Source: Brachycybe producta | Taxonomy: Eukaryota > Arthropoda > Diplopoda > Playtdesmida > Andrognathidae | Length of the DNA stretch: 64,000 nt | Direction of reading: 5' to 3' | NCBI GenBank assembly: GCA_036925085.1 | Contig: JAUPFP010000054.1 | Span: 186,001-250,000, forward strand | Part shown: positions 23,372 through 51,324 of the stretch, in pieces | Position numbering within the stretch: the stretch's first letter is position 1 | Layout: every line of letters begins with the position of its first letter | The notes under the pieces: generated by a model | What the model was told of the DNA's origin: nothing | Seen by the model: the letters and a program-made list of their open reading frames with translations, nothing else | Databases searched by the model: none | Made by a program: the position numbers and the translations under genes

Positions 23372-23690
23372 GCACCTGGTTTTAAAAGTGTAAACGCCCT
23401 TCGAACTCTTCTTTATTATTCTGTCTTTTCAGAAACAAAATGAAAAGAAAATTTAAAGTGTTTTAGAAACTAGAAGGGTAGCTGCTCAATCACTTAAGAA
23501 GAGTATTTTCAAGTTCGTTATCTATTTAAAATAAACTTTATTGTGTTGTTAAGTTTGAAAATGAACCAACTTTAAACAACATGATTTGTTATCTATAAAA
23601 AAGTTTATTTTGAAAGATATCGACATGCAATTACTATGTCAAAGTGATTCGGCTACCGTTCTAGTTTCGAACCAAGCTTTCAATCTTAGC
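23372..23690. repeat. Family A element, copy A5
   Basis: Left end GTTTTAAAAGTGTAAACGCC, TCTGTCTTTTCAG, then GTTTTAGAAACTAGAAGGGT; right arm TTTATTTTGAAAGATATCGA and CCGTTCTAGTTTCGAA. The outer right end is eroded. Confidence 0.75.
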
Positions 23691-23744
23691 ATTCCTCTTT
23701 TGAAACCTTGAATAACAAAATCGCCTGTTGATAAAACATGCATA

Positions 23745-23950
23745 AGAAAAAAAGTTTAAAGTTTGTTAAAAACTAGAATAGTTGCTGGCTATGCTAAAAG
23801 ATATTTTATCACAATTATCTTTTAAAATAAACTTTTTGTGACAGTTTTAAAAAAATTAAAATGTTGCAGGCTAAAAAGTTGGATAGAAATGCATGAAAAT
23901 ACATTTAGCACGTTCATCTACCATTCTAGTATTTAACGCACTTGAAGTTT
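23745..23950. repeat. Family A element, copy A6 (short, diverged)
   Basis: GTTAAAAACTAGAATAG at the left, CTACCATTCTAGTATTTAAC at the right, with TCTTTTAAAATAAACTTTTT between. It lies about 50 bp from copy A5. Confidence 0.6.
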
Positions 23951-24280
23951 TCAATTTTTTTTTCCCCACGTACTTCTGAAAAACATAAAACAGTTGACGT
24001 TTACACGTAAATATATTTTAAAAATGGGGAGTGGAAAGTGACAGTTTTTTGGTGTCTCTGTCTTAGAACCAATGTTAAAAGTGTGGTTCACCTTCAACTT
24101 CGAGTAACTTTTTTGACAGTTTGTCAGTCTGTCGTTTCCAGAAACTGCTTTTGTTGTCATGGCTTTTTATAGCTTTTATTTCTCCTAGGAATTATTTATG
24201 AAATTGTATTCATTGTTGTTTTTTGTTTTTCTAGTTTTCAAAAGTTATTCTAAACGAGATCCACAACCAAGTGCCAAAAG

Positions 24281-42312
<18,032 letters not shown>

Positions 42313-43446
42313 TACGAAGACATTTCTCTTCTTGTTTTCTTTTTTTTTGCAGAATTATAATCGACTTTTTTTAAAAATGCTTTTATTATATTTTGTAATT
42401 TTCTTATTATAATGTTGTTGTAGCTGTCATTTTTACCAAAAGTCATTTATTAGTCTTTTATATTGTTTTAAATAACTTTAGTTTTCTATACAAAATATAA
42501 TTAATTAATTAGTAAATATGCTCAAAATTATCTTCAGATTAGTCTTGAAGCAAATTTTTAACATTTTTTGTTGTTGCTTTTTTTTAATTTTGACTTTTAT
42601 TATTAAAAGTCAGTTGTTGTTTTTTTAATTATAACATTAATATAATTGATAAAAATTAAATTTTAAATTTGTAATGAAATTTATGCTAATGATTTGGAAA
42701 TTAGAAGAAAAATAATAACTTTCATATTTTATTTTATACGTGTAAAATTAATTTTTAAGTGAATTTTATTCATTAAAAAAAAGTTTTTATCTATGGAAGT
42801 GCGTTTGGGACATTACACACAATAATTTATGTTCAATAATATTGCTTACGCGCTCAATATTGTGCACACACATTGATTAAAATGTCCCAATTGGAGCACC
42901 AGTGAGAAAGAATTAAACGTGCACAATACCTTATTGGTCAAGAGAAATGGGGTGGGGTTTTCCAGCTTGAAACACCCTGCCCAGAATGACGACACAAGAT
43001 GGCCCCCTAGTTTGATTAAATGAATTTTAAATTACACTTCGTTAATGAAGATGCTAACGCCATCTATTGTTATTCTCTTAAACATGAATTATGTGTGTAT
43101 ATTATTTTAAATTTTCCCTCTTAAACTCTACCCCCCCCCTCCGCCCACTCACATAGCCTAACCCAACACTAACCCACTAACCTAACCTAACCTAACACTT
43201 TATACATGGACTCTATGTAAAAGTTGATTATAGCGCCCCTGTCTTCAAACATTTGAAACATTAAATAAAAAAGTTCTATGTTAAAAATCCTATACCTTCA
43301 AAACAAGTTTTTGCTTTTTGGCAAAATTTTTTTAATGGAGACGGTGGCTCCATCTACTTTGGTGGAATTTTTTTAATTTTGTTTTAGGAAACATTCAAGG
43401 TTGGAAGGTTCCTAAGTATACTTTATTAGGCCTCTTGTTGTAGTTG

Positions 43447-43530
43447 TTTGTTTGGCTGTGAGGTTAACACCACTGCTTTCTGAAATTCTGAACTGTTGTT
43501 TGTGGGTTCAAATCTCGGTGGTGTCTGTTA
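43447..43530 (+). repeat. tRNA-like block (SINE head) in left fold-back arm
   Basis: An A-box-like TTTGGCTGTGAGGTTAA followed 50 bp later by a B-box-like GGTTCAAATCTC. No acceptor stem pairing is evident, so this is a tRNA-derived sequence rather than a tRNA gene. Confidence 0.5.
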
Positions 43531-43779
43531 CATTTTAATGTTTTTAAATTGTTAAAATAATCTTTACATTTATTGTTAAAAATTTTATGGGCTAAAAAGT
43601 TTATTTTTAAAGATAAAAAACAACACAAAAATCAGGAACAAGTATGGGACTCATAAACATGTTCGTGATTTTTGTGTTGTTTTTTATCTTTAAAAATAAA
43701 CTTTTTAGCCCATAAGAATTTTAACAATAAATTAATTTAAGATTATTTTAATTAACAATTTAAAAACATTAAAATTTAA

Positions 43780-43862
43780 CAGACACCGATGAGATTTGAA
43801 CCCATGAACACCAGTTCAGAAGACAGTGATGTTAACCTCACCACCAAACTGACAACTGCGAC
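43780..43862 (-). repeat. tRNA-like block (SINE head) in right fold-back arm
   Basis: Mirror copy of the block at 43447-43530. Read on the minus strand it has TTTGGTGGTGAGGTTAACAT and GGGTTCAAATCTC. The two diverge by several substitutions, giving a rough measure of how long the arms have evolved apart. Confidence 0.5.
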
Positions 43863-44409
43863 AGTAGGGTTAATAAATTATACTTAGGAACCGTACCAAC
43901 CTTGAATGTTTCTTAAAACAAAATTAAAAAAATTCCACCAAAGTAGATGGAGCCACCGTCTCCATTAAAAAAATTTTGCCAAAAAGCAAAAACTTTTTTT
44001 TGAGGTATAGGATTTTTAACATAGAACTTTTTTAATTAATGTTTGAAATGTTTGAAGACAGGGGCGCTATAATCAACTTTTACATAGAGTCCCTGTATAA
44101 AGTGTTAGGTTAGTGGGTTAGGTTAGAGGGTTAGTGTTAGGTTAGGTTATTGAGTTAGGTTAGGTTAGTGTTGGGTTAGGCTATGTTAGTGGGCGGGGGG
44201 GGGGGGGGTTAGAGTTTAAGAGGGAAAATTTAAAATAATATACACGCACATAACTCATGTTTAAGAGAATAACAATAGATGGCGTTAGCATCTCCATTAA
44301 CGAAGTGTTTCGTCCTATTATCTACTGGTAGTATCCTTGCATAAACAACATTATAAAGAGCTTTGTAATTTAAAATTCATTTAAATATTGTTTTTGATGA
44401 AAAGAAGTC

Positions 44410-44612
44410 AAACTAGGGGAATAAATCGGGGAGAACTTCAGTTGGCTCCGCCCTTATTATGACGACTGGCAACTTCTAACTTGTTGGTTATGTAGTCTGA
44501 CGTCACATGCTCCGCCCTTTTTCAACGTCGAACCACACAACAAACCAATTAGAAGTTGACGGTCGTCATTACAAGGGCGGAGCCAACTGAAGTTCTCCCC
44601 GATTTCTAACTG
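44410..44612. mobile_element. Nested MITE inside the fold-back right arm
   Basis: AAATCGGGGAGAACTTCAGT then TGGCTCCGCCCTT on the left is mirrored by AAGGGCGGAGCCAACTGAAG and TTCTCCCCGATTT on the right; arms about 45 bp. It has no counterpart in the left arm of the fold-back, so it inserted later. Confidence 0.75.
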
Positions 44613-44828
44613 GCTGTTATTAAACGTGCGCGCAATATTAGTGAGCGTGTTACGGTGTGTGAACAATATTATTGCGAGCGTACGCAATATTATTGAACAT
44701 AAATTATTGTGCGAAATGTCCCAAACGGGCTTCCATATGTTTTGGCGCCAAATTCTGTATTTTTCTTCATCACCTGTGATTTGAATGGTGTTTTATCTTT
44801 TATTTTGAATCTTTTCGTGTATTTTTCA

Positions 44829-46180
44829 ATGCGTCGTTCGACATATTTTACTTTTAGTGAAAGCGATACAAAGAAAGGACGATATTATTCACCATTTATG
44901 GAAGAAAACCAAGAAAATAACGGCAGAAACCGAGTAATATTCATGTTGATTATTCTGTTTTTCAGGTGCAAAATCAACATAAACTTCAATTTGTTTTATA
45001 AACTAGAAGGGTCGCTCAATTTTTTATCTTTCAAAATAAACCTTTTCTGTCAGTTTGAAAATGACCCTACTTTAAGCAGACAATATTTTTTTTAAATTTT
45101 TTTCCTGTAAAAAGTTTATTTTGAAAGATATCATCAACATAAAAATACTCATCAATTATTGATCTGGCCTTTTAGTTTCTAAAATACATTGAAGTTTGTC
45201 TTTAAGTTTGCACCTGAAAGACAGAATAATCAAAAGTTTGAGTGGCAATTACGTTTACACTTTAAAACCAACTAAATTGTTATTAATTATTCATATATTT
45301 CTCGTTCTATAATAATTAAATCTAAGCCTGTGAGGACTACGATGGAGCTTTTGAAATTGATAAGAGGTGTAGATGATGATTCGAAATCAGCTGATTGTCA
45401 GTCGGTGACTTCTTTACAATCATCTGCCATAAAAGTAGTTCCTTTTGTCAAGAAAGAAGAGGAAAAAACCACCGTCGTGAACTGCACCGATGAACAGGAA
45501 GAAGAAGATGATGATGAAGTCGTTGTTCAAGGCAGAATTCATGACCTATAGCCTACGTCGGTTTTGGTTCTAATCGATGAATCGTTTCTTATCTTTTTCA
45601 GGTAGTCGTGATGACGAAAGATACTTCACTACAGTTTGGTGCAAGAAGTCGGCTCGAAAGGTTCAAATAGGACAATTAAAAGAAAAAAAATCCTCTTTTA
45701 CTAATCCACTTTAAATTTCAATTTTTTCAGCACAAGAAATGGGAAGGAGACGGTCAGTTTGAGTGTTAAAAACAAAACGAAATAGAATCATCCGCGGTAT
45801 TTCCCTTTTACGTTTACAGCCGTACTTATCGTTAAAAAGCAATCAGTTATTTTGAAAGACATGACTGGAAAAGAGTATAAATTATAAGAATATTGTTCAA
45901 TTTAAAAGACGTCATTATAGTTTCTCGGTTTTTTTAGAATCGGAACGGCGATGGGATACAAGAAATTGCAATTGGAAGAATTGGAAGAGGGGAAAAGATT
46001 GACGATCGGTGGAAAAGAAGTCGAGGTTTTAAGTCAATTGCATTTGAAATTTATATCATAATCATCAATACGTTTTGATGGATTTTCATCTTGATGTAGT
46101 TAATGGAAAGCATTTCGGCCGAAACCTTTAATAGTGGTAGCTGTTTTGAAAGTTCTCCATCGTCGCAATCTTCAAAATAA
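44829..46180 (+). CDS. Stand-alone RAD54B N-terminal-like protein
   Basis: Exons: 44829-44933, 45327-45531, 45602-45660, 45731-45752, 45820-45874, 45938-46025 and 46100-46180; 615 nt, 204 aa. It matches the N-terminal region of RAD54B: a start MRRS, then after an acidic linker RYFTTVWCKKSARKHKKWEG, DAVLIVKKQSVILKDMTGK, IGTAMGYKKLQLEELEEGKR, GGKEVELMESIS and FNSGSCFESS. RAD54B is a SNF2-family translocase of homologous recombination. Here the frame ends right after this region and no helicase motifs follow on this strand. Splicing 45531/45602 needs a GC donor (CAAG|GC). Exon 1 is the least certain. It could be a remnant, a regulatory paralogue, or one half of a split gene whose helicase lies elsewhere. 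Confidence 0.7.
44940..45270. repeat. Family A element, copy A14
   Basis: TTGATTATTCTGTTTTTCAG, ATAAACTAGAAGGGTCGCTC and ATCTTTCAAAATAAACCTTT on the left; TTTATTTTGAAAGATATCAT, CCTTTTAGTTTCTAAAATAC and TGAAAGACAGAATAATCAAA on the right. It fills intron 1 of the RAD54B-like gene. Confidence 0.8.
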
Positions 46181-46214
46181 CACTTATTATCTATAAAATT
46201 GCATCTTTCAAACT

Positions 46215-46570
46215 GAATGTTCTCGTTAAGGTAATTTTTAAAGTGTTTTAACGCCTCTCAACCTCTTCATTATTTATGTCTTTTCAGAAGCAAAATTAAG
46301 AGACTTGAAAGTGATTTAGAAACTAAAATTCAATCACTTAAGGGTATTTTCATATTCTTGTGGTTTATGTCAGTTTAAAAATAATCCAACTTTAAGAAGA
46401 TTATATTTTCTAAATGTTTGTCTATAAATAGTTTATTTTGGAAGATATTAACATGAAAATATCCTCAAGTGATTCAGCTACCCTTCTAGTGTCTAAATAA
46501 CTTTCCAGTTTCACTTAATTTTGCTTCTGAAACAACAGAATAAACAAGAGTTCGAAAACCGTCTTAATAT
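46215..46570. repeat. Family A element, copy A15
   Basis: ATTATTTATGTCTTTTCAGA then AGCAAAATTAAGAGACTTGA on the left; AGCTACCCTTCTAGTGTCTA and TTTCACTTAATTTTGCTTCT on the right. It occupies the gap between the stop codons of the RAD54B-like gene and MED19. Confidence 0.75.
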
Positions 46571-46732
46571 GTTTATTTCTATATAAAATCAAAACTTGTT
46601 CCAAAAAACCCCAACAACAATGAAAGGAGTGAATTATTTTTATTTGAATAATTATTTTAATACAAGAAGAGAAACGAGAAAAAAGAACAAGAAAATAATA
46701 AACATATGAAAGAAACGTTTTCGAAGTTGGTT

Positions 46733-47991
46733 TTAAACCGATTTCATTCCTCCGTTGCTGTGTGGAGTCGAGACGTTTCCACCACCACCGACTCCAACTC
46801 CTCCTCCTCCTCCACCACCACCAGCTCCCAATGCTCCTGCCGTCACTTCTGGACTGTGTTTCTGTTTGTCAAAATGTTAAATCATAACATCAATTTCACA
46901 ATTTCCATTTTTTATCTTTCAAGTATTGATAACAAAAAAGAACCTTTTTCTTCTTTTTTTCCTTCTTTTTCTTCTTTCGTTCTTTCTCGTCGTCGTGTCT
47001 CTTCTGTTTCTTGTGTTTCTTCTCGTGTTGTTCTTGATTGTTTTCTGCAAACAAAAAACACCAAAAACAACCTGAAAATGCGTTTTTCACTTAAAGAACT
47101 TAGTTGGAGGCTATAATTCTGAGACTAGCGGTCAATCATCTAAAAGTATCCTTGCTTTGACAAGAACTTTAGCATCTAAACCTGATTCTTTAAATAATAA
47201 CGGCATTTTAACTCTCAATCGATCTTACCCGGTTGCGATTCCTGTGTCGGAGTTTCTCCCGATTTGTGTTTATTCTTTTTATGCTTGTGTTTCTTCTTCT
47301 GTGGTTGTTGATTCATCAGACGATATTGTTCAGGAAGCTGTAACGTTTTAAAAGACAAAACGATAAGGCCAAACAAAATCTGGATCGATCATAAAACCAA
47401 TCGAGGTGTTTTACGGGTCCGGGATGAAGACGGAATCCAGTAAGCTGTGATCCTGTCAAGATTAGAAGTTCTTTTCCTCCGATCGGTGGTTTCTCGATCA
47501 ATGAACGAAGAGAACTGTTAAATACAGAATAAGAAAACGGTGAGTATAATAGCAAACATTAAGATGACTTACATTAGTACCTGTTGTCCTGATATCCAGG
47601 AGTATCGATCATTCCCGGAAGCATAGGTAGAAACGCACTTAACTGATCTTTAACCTTCTTACCACTAACTTTGTTGTAGGAATGTTCAAGGCCGTAGAAA
47701 GCCATCAAATTAGTGGCACCGGTCAGTTCGCTCTGAGCTGAAATTGTATAAAAAAGGCAATGTTAAAAATGTTTAAAAAACCGTCAAAATTTGGACTTTT
47801 TAATAAAATTCACCCGGAGGCTCTTTCATGAGGTAGAAAGGTCCACTGTGGACGATCGAAGGGTTTTTTCCGAGTGAAATCGTCGTTTTCAATGTTCCTG
47901 TTGAGTCCTGACGAGGTACGACTGGAGAACGGGCCCCTCTTGGGCTCGATTTCGGCGAATATTGTTCCGCTCGACGAACAGCTTCGGCCAT
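46733..47991 (-). CDS. MED19: Mediator complex subunit 19
   Basis: Six exons: 47991-47814, 47737-47581, 47514-47415, 47337-47229, 47044-46944 and 46861-46733; 774 nt, 257 aa. Conserved core: LKTTISLGKNPSIVHSGPFY, LMKEPP, SELTGATNLMAFYGLEHSYN, LPGMIDTPGYQDN, SLRSLIEKPP, LTGFRLHPGP and LPEQYRLMNQQPQKKKHKHK. Then comes a long Lys-rich tail (KERKKKKKEKKKKK) ending in KHSPEVTAG and a Gly-rich C-terminus. MED19 is a head/middle-junction subunit of Mediator that links activators to RNA polymerase II. The poly-Gly extension (about 12 Gly in 19 residues) is beyond the usual family end. The start is the first ATG before the core. Divergent from the LRWD1-like gene, 834 bp away. Confidence 0.96.
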
Positions 47992-48825
47992 TTTTTACAT
48001 CCAGTCCATTTTGCAATCGACACAGTTTTGCAAATTTGCATACATGAACCGGTTAATCTGATTTATCGATCTCTAAGCGCCTAGATGCCATTTTGTGACC
48101 AAATGTGAAGCGGGACGACATAAAACTAAATCATGTACGAAATTCAAAGCAGAAAGTATGTATTACTAGTTGTTTTACTTTTCATTCGTGTTTTTCTGAA
48201 CCACGAGAATAAAATTTAATTCTAAAAATGTTGTAAAATGCAGATGAAAAGCAAAATAGATTGCTATATTGTACGAGATTCACTCCCCTTATATCGTTTC
48301 TCTTGATAAGCTCACACGATCACACCAACATAAGAATAAAGGTAACTTAACATCATATTAGAGAAAAACGTCGCGAATGAGTGAACGTTAATGAGGTATC
48401 TCTTCAGATTTTTATTCATTTTTTTTTATGGTTTTTTATTGCTCTATATAAAAAAAGCTTGAATATATATTTTATAAGACATTGCACATTTGTGTAATCG
48501 TTAAATTGTAGTGTGACTAAGAAGATTTTTAGCTCTAAACAGAAGAGACGCCATCTACTGATCAATGATCACACTCACAGACTGCTCCATTTGTCTGTGG
48601 GTTTTATTGAGATACCTCCATAATAATAGTTAATTTGGTTACGATTTTTCAGCATAAAAACGAACCGGTTAAAATGTACCGGAAGTAGCTATTTAAAACC
48701 GCTGAAATAACTGTTTTGACTTCCGGTTTTTGTATTCAGGTCATCTGGATGCAATTTCTAGTTTCTACTTGTATTTTTTTACCACATTTTTTCTGTTTAT
48801 TACAGTCGGAAAAGGATTTACGAAA
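47992..48825. other. Divergent spacer MED19 / LRWD1-like
   Basis: No coding exon recognised. It contains a CTCF-like ATCAGTAGATGGCGTC on the minus strand (48547-48563). An untranslated first exon of the LRWD1-like gene probably lies here: an acceptor TTACAG at 48805 precedes the exon carrying its ATG. Confidence 0.45.
48547..48563 (-). promoter_or_regulatory. CTCF-like motif (ATCAGTAGATGGCGTC on - strand)
   Basis: The third intergenic hit to a CASTAGRTGGCG core in the window, again between divergent genes. Binding is inferred. Confidence 0.3.
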
Positions 48826-51324
48826 ATGTTGTCGATGTACAGAGATTCGGAAGGTCAAACTGTAGTCGATATTAAAGAATGCGAAACGATGCGAGAGGTG
48901 AAAATACTCAAGTAAGTTGCCGTTTTTAAGAAGGTTTTTACGTTGACGTCTTTGGATATCCCTGTCTCCTCCGCAATTTGGGTCATTTTTGAGTATTTTT
49001 TTGATTAAGAAACGCTAGCCTCTAAGCTAAAGCTGTGAAGTTATGTAGGTTGCATCAAAGGCGGGGAAAAAACCTGTACAATCTCTTCCATAGATGCTAA
49101 ACAGCCCCTAATCGAAAATATGTCGTGATTTTCTCTTTAATTTTCGTTGTTTTTATGTTAGAATGGGCAGTTTAGGTTTGACTGACTTTGACGTACAGAT
49201 GTTCAGTCAACTGACAAATCTCGAAGAGATGGACATAAGTGATAACCAACTGGACACGATTCCAGAATGTGTTCAGTTGCCCAAATTGAAACGTCTCGAC
49301 TGTTCCAACAACAGATTTACGGATCTGCAATTCGTTCGACAGTTTCCCAATCTAGAAGAAATTAGTACCGATGGTAACCAAGTAGCGGTAAGCTGTTTAA
49401 ATTACCAATTCTCACTCGTTGTTACACTCTTCTTAATGGATGTTTATCGTTTTCAGTTTGCCGATTTCTGTATCGCATCTTATCTTTGTCCTTCTCTGAA
49501 AAGGTTCAACAATCAAACGGTCGATATCGTGGCCCTCAATCGAAAGATAGAAAACAGAGTTAAACCGATGGTAATGAATGAATTATTATTGATGTGTCTC
49601 TGAAATGCTGAAATTATGCGAATTTTAGGAGAAGTGTGCAAGCAAAACACAGCAAACTATTACAAATGTTAAAAATTTTGTTGAAAACTGCATCAAATAT
49701 GCAGAAAATTGCAAGAACTTCTAGAAATATGCAAACAAATGAATTATTGAGAAATCTGTTAGAAAAAAGAAAAAAAGAAGTGCAAATTCTGTGTTTCAAG
49801 TATTTTTGTTTCCATCACTTATCTCATTCGTACAGATTTTCAAAGTGTGGCACAACCATGTGAAGCAGATGTATGAACATACGATGAATGATTCCGATTT
49901 CCAGACGATTGAGGACAAGTTTAGAGTTTTACTGAAGCACGTCATTGCCCCGATGACGAAACCCATTTCCAAATTCCAAGATTTTAGGGTCGGTTTAAAA
50001 AAACTCGTCTATTTCTCGTTGATTTCCATTGTCGTTTTTTTTTCTTCTTCAAAAGGCTTCACTTCTCATCGACGAATTTCTTTCGAAAGTTCGTAACGGT
50101 ACCTACGAGGAGGATATTGAATTTGGCGGATCTGCAGACAGCGTCAAGAAGAACTACACCAAGAAAAAGAAAGAAGAAACGACTGATCTACAAGTACAGA
50201 ATATAGAGATCGCCATTGCTGAGGAAGAGGAAGGAGAGGAGCAATCAGCAACAGCCGCCATAGTTGTGGCCGTGGCTGACGAAGATGGAAACGGTGTCTT
50301 AACAATAGACGATGTGACCACCATCTTGACGGCAGATCAACTCAAAGAGGCTTCGACCGTTACGATTTTTGTAGAAAACGTTAATGTCGTTACAGAAAAG
50401 GAACCGAATTCGATGGATGAAGAGCCTAAAGTTCACGTTCTAGAGACTGACGTTGAAAAAGACAAGGAAAAAGATTTCATTGATGTCGAAACAGAAAGGA
50501 TAAAAGCCTTAGACGAAGCTGAAAGTGTTTGTATTTCAAGTAGTGATCGTGTGTCGAGAGTTACGAGTGTAGAAAACCACAAAAGTGATATTAATCTTGA
50601 AGAAAGATTAAAAACTAAGAACCGTCTTCCAAAATCACCTCCAAATGCACTCGACTTAAGCGGAAATGGGGACGAACGAAAGGTCGTTAGGTATTGGATG
50701 TACGAGGGACCGAAACCAAAATCTCTTCCTTCTAATCCCGGAACTGCGATGTCGACTAGTAGAAATTTAGGTAAAAAAGAGAACAATCCCGTTAACGGAA
50801 CTCTTAGAACGTCAGTCGTTCGATCCAATCGCGCTCGTCCTTATACAAGATACACGGATAAAGTTAGGGCTGATCTAATCTCTAAATTTAAGACTTTTCC
50901 TAAAATGAAAGTTCCGACTATCGATGCGCAACAGGCAGCGATGGTCGTTTGCGAAATGCACAGTGCTCCGATGGTCGTCTATAGAGGACGTTGTAAGAGG
51001 ACAACTTCTAATTCATATGCAACAAAAATTCTGACGAAGCAAACGGTTAAGACAGAAGTGGCAGTTGCAGATTCTGAACCTACTGCTACGGAAACCAGTA
51101 AATTACCGATAGTCTACCAGGGAAACAAGAATGTGAAGAATCAAAAGGATTCTGATTCGTCCGAAGCGATAAGAGAGGCAGAAGAAACTAGTTCAGTAGA
51201 AGACAACTCAAAGGTATTTCAAGAAGACGAGGTTAAAGATGCTTCAAGCGATTCTCGGCCGAAGTGTCCGCCTAAAAAACGGGTTCGGTTTTCCGATCAG
51301 GGCGGTGATTCGAGTACGTTATGA
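48826..51324 (+). CDS. LRWD1: LRWD1/ORCA-like leucine-rich repeat protein lacking WD repeats
   Basis: Exons: 48826-48911, 49162-49387, 49457-49570, 49836-49988 and 50056-51324; 1848 nt, 615 aa. Residues 25-110 are leucine-rich repeats (LTNLEEMDISDNQLDTIPEC, LPKLKRLDCSNNRFTDLQFV, FPNLEEISTDGNQ) laid out as in LRWD1. The conserved segment after the repeats also follows (NRVKPMIFKVWHNHVKQM and ISKFQDFRASLLIDEFLSKV). LRWD1 (ORCA) binds the origin recognition complex and heterochromatin. In place of its WD40 propeller this protein has about 400 acidic, low-complexity residues in one exon. It ends in PPKKRVRFSDQ, whose RVRF (about 602-605) is a textbook PP1-docking motif. Assignment to LRWD1 rests on the repeat block and its C-flank; a generic LRR protein is possible. 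Start: the ATG in the first readable exon. Confidence 0.65.
49013..49110. repeat. Degenerate CTAGCCTCTAAG hairpin in LRWD1-like intron 1
   Basis: GCTAGCCTCTAAGCTAAAGC is partly mirrored by ATAGATGCTAAACAGCCCCT. Related to the AGGCTAG hairpins elsewhere in the window. Confidence 0.35.

Larger units (their letters stand above)
20863..24280. other. Repeat-rich spacer upstream of the smoothelin-like gene
   Basis: 3.4 kb without a credible exon. It contains four family A copies (21100-23950), an AG microsatellite (21784-21801), a SINE-head-like fragment (21815-21870) and a CAT/ATT run (22052-22082). A promoter for the gene at 24281 or an upstream non-coding exon may be present but is not recognisable. 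Confidence 0.5.
42791..44742. mobile_element. 1.95-kb fold-back element with arms of about 0.7-0.9 kb
   Basis: The two halves are long reverse complements around a spacer of about 21 bp (43640-43660). The outer ends are TATGGAAGTGCGTTTGGGAC on the left, with CCCAAACGGGCTTCCATA on the right. Each arm holds TTAGG-type pentamer runs (43178-43200 and 44104-44176), a poly-C/poly-G run, a tRNA-like block and an ACGCCATCTATTG motif. The right arm carries extra insertions, including a 200-bp MITE. I see no open frame of note and no transposase. It lies between the smoothelin-like and RAD54B-like genes. Confidence 0.85.

Noticed and set aside
43447-43530. A functional tRNA gene
   Set aside because: A- and B-box-like sequences are present but no acceptor stem pairs; the mirror copy in the other arm shows it is part of a repeat.
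46100-46180. The last RAD54B-like exon splicing on via GTG|GTAGCT to a helicase
   Set aside because: No SNF2 motif follows on the + strand before the next genes; the frame stops soon after the conserved region.
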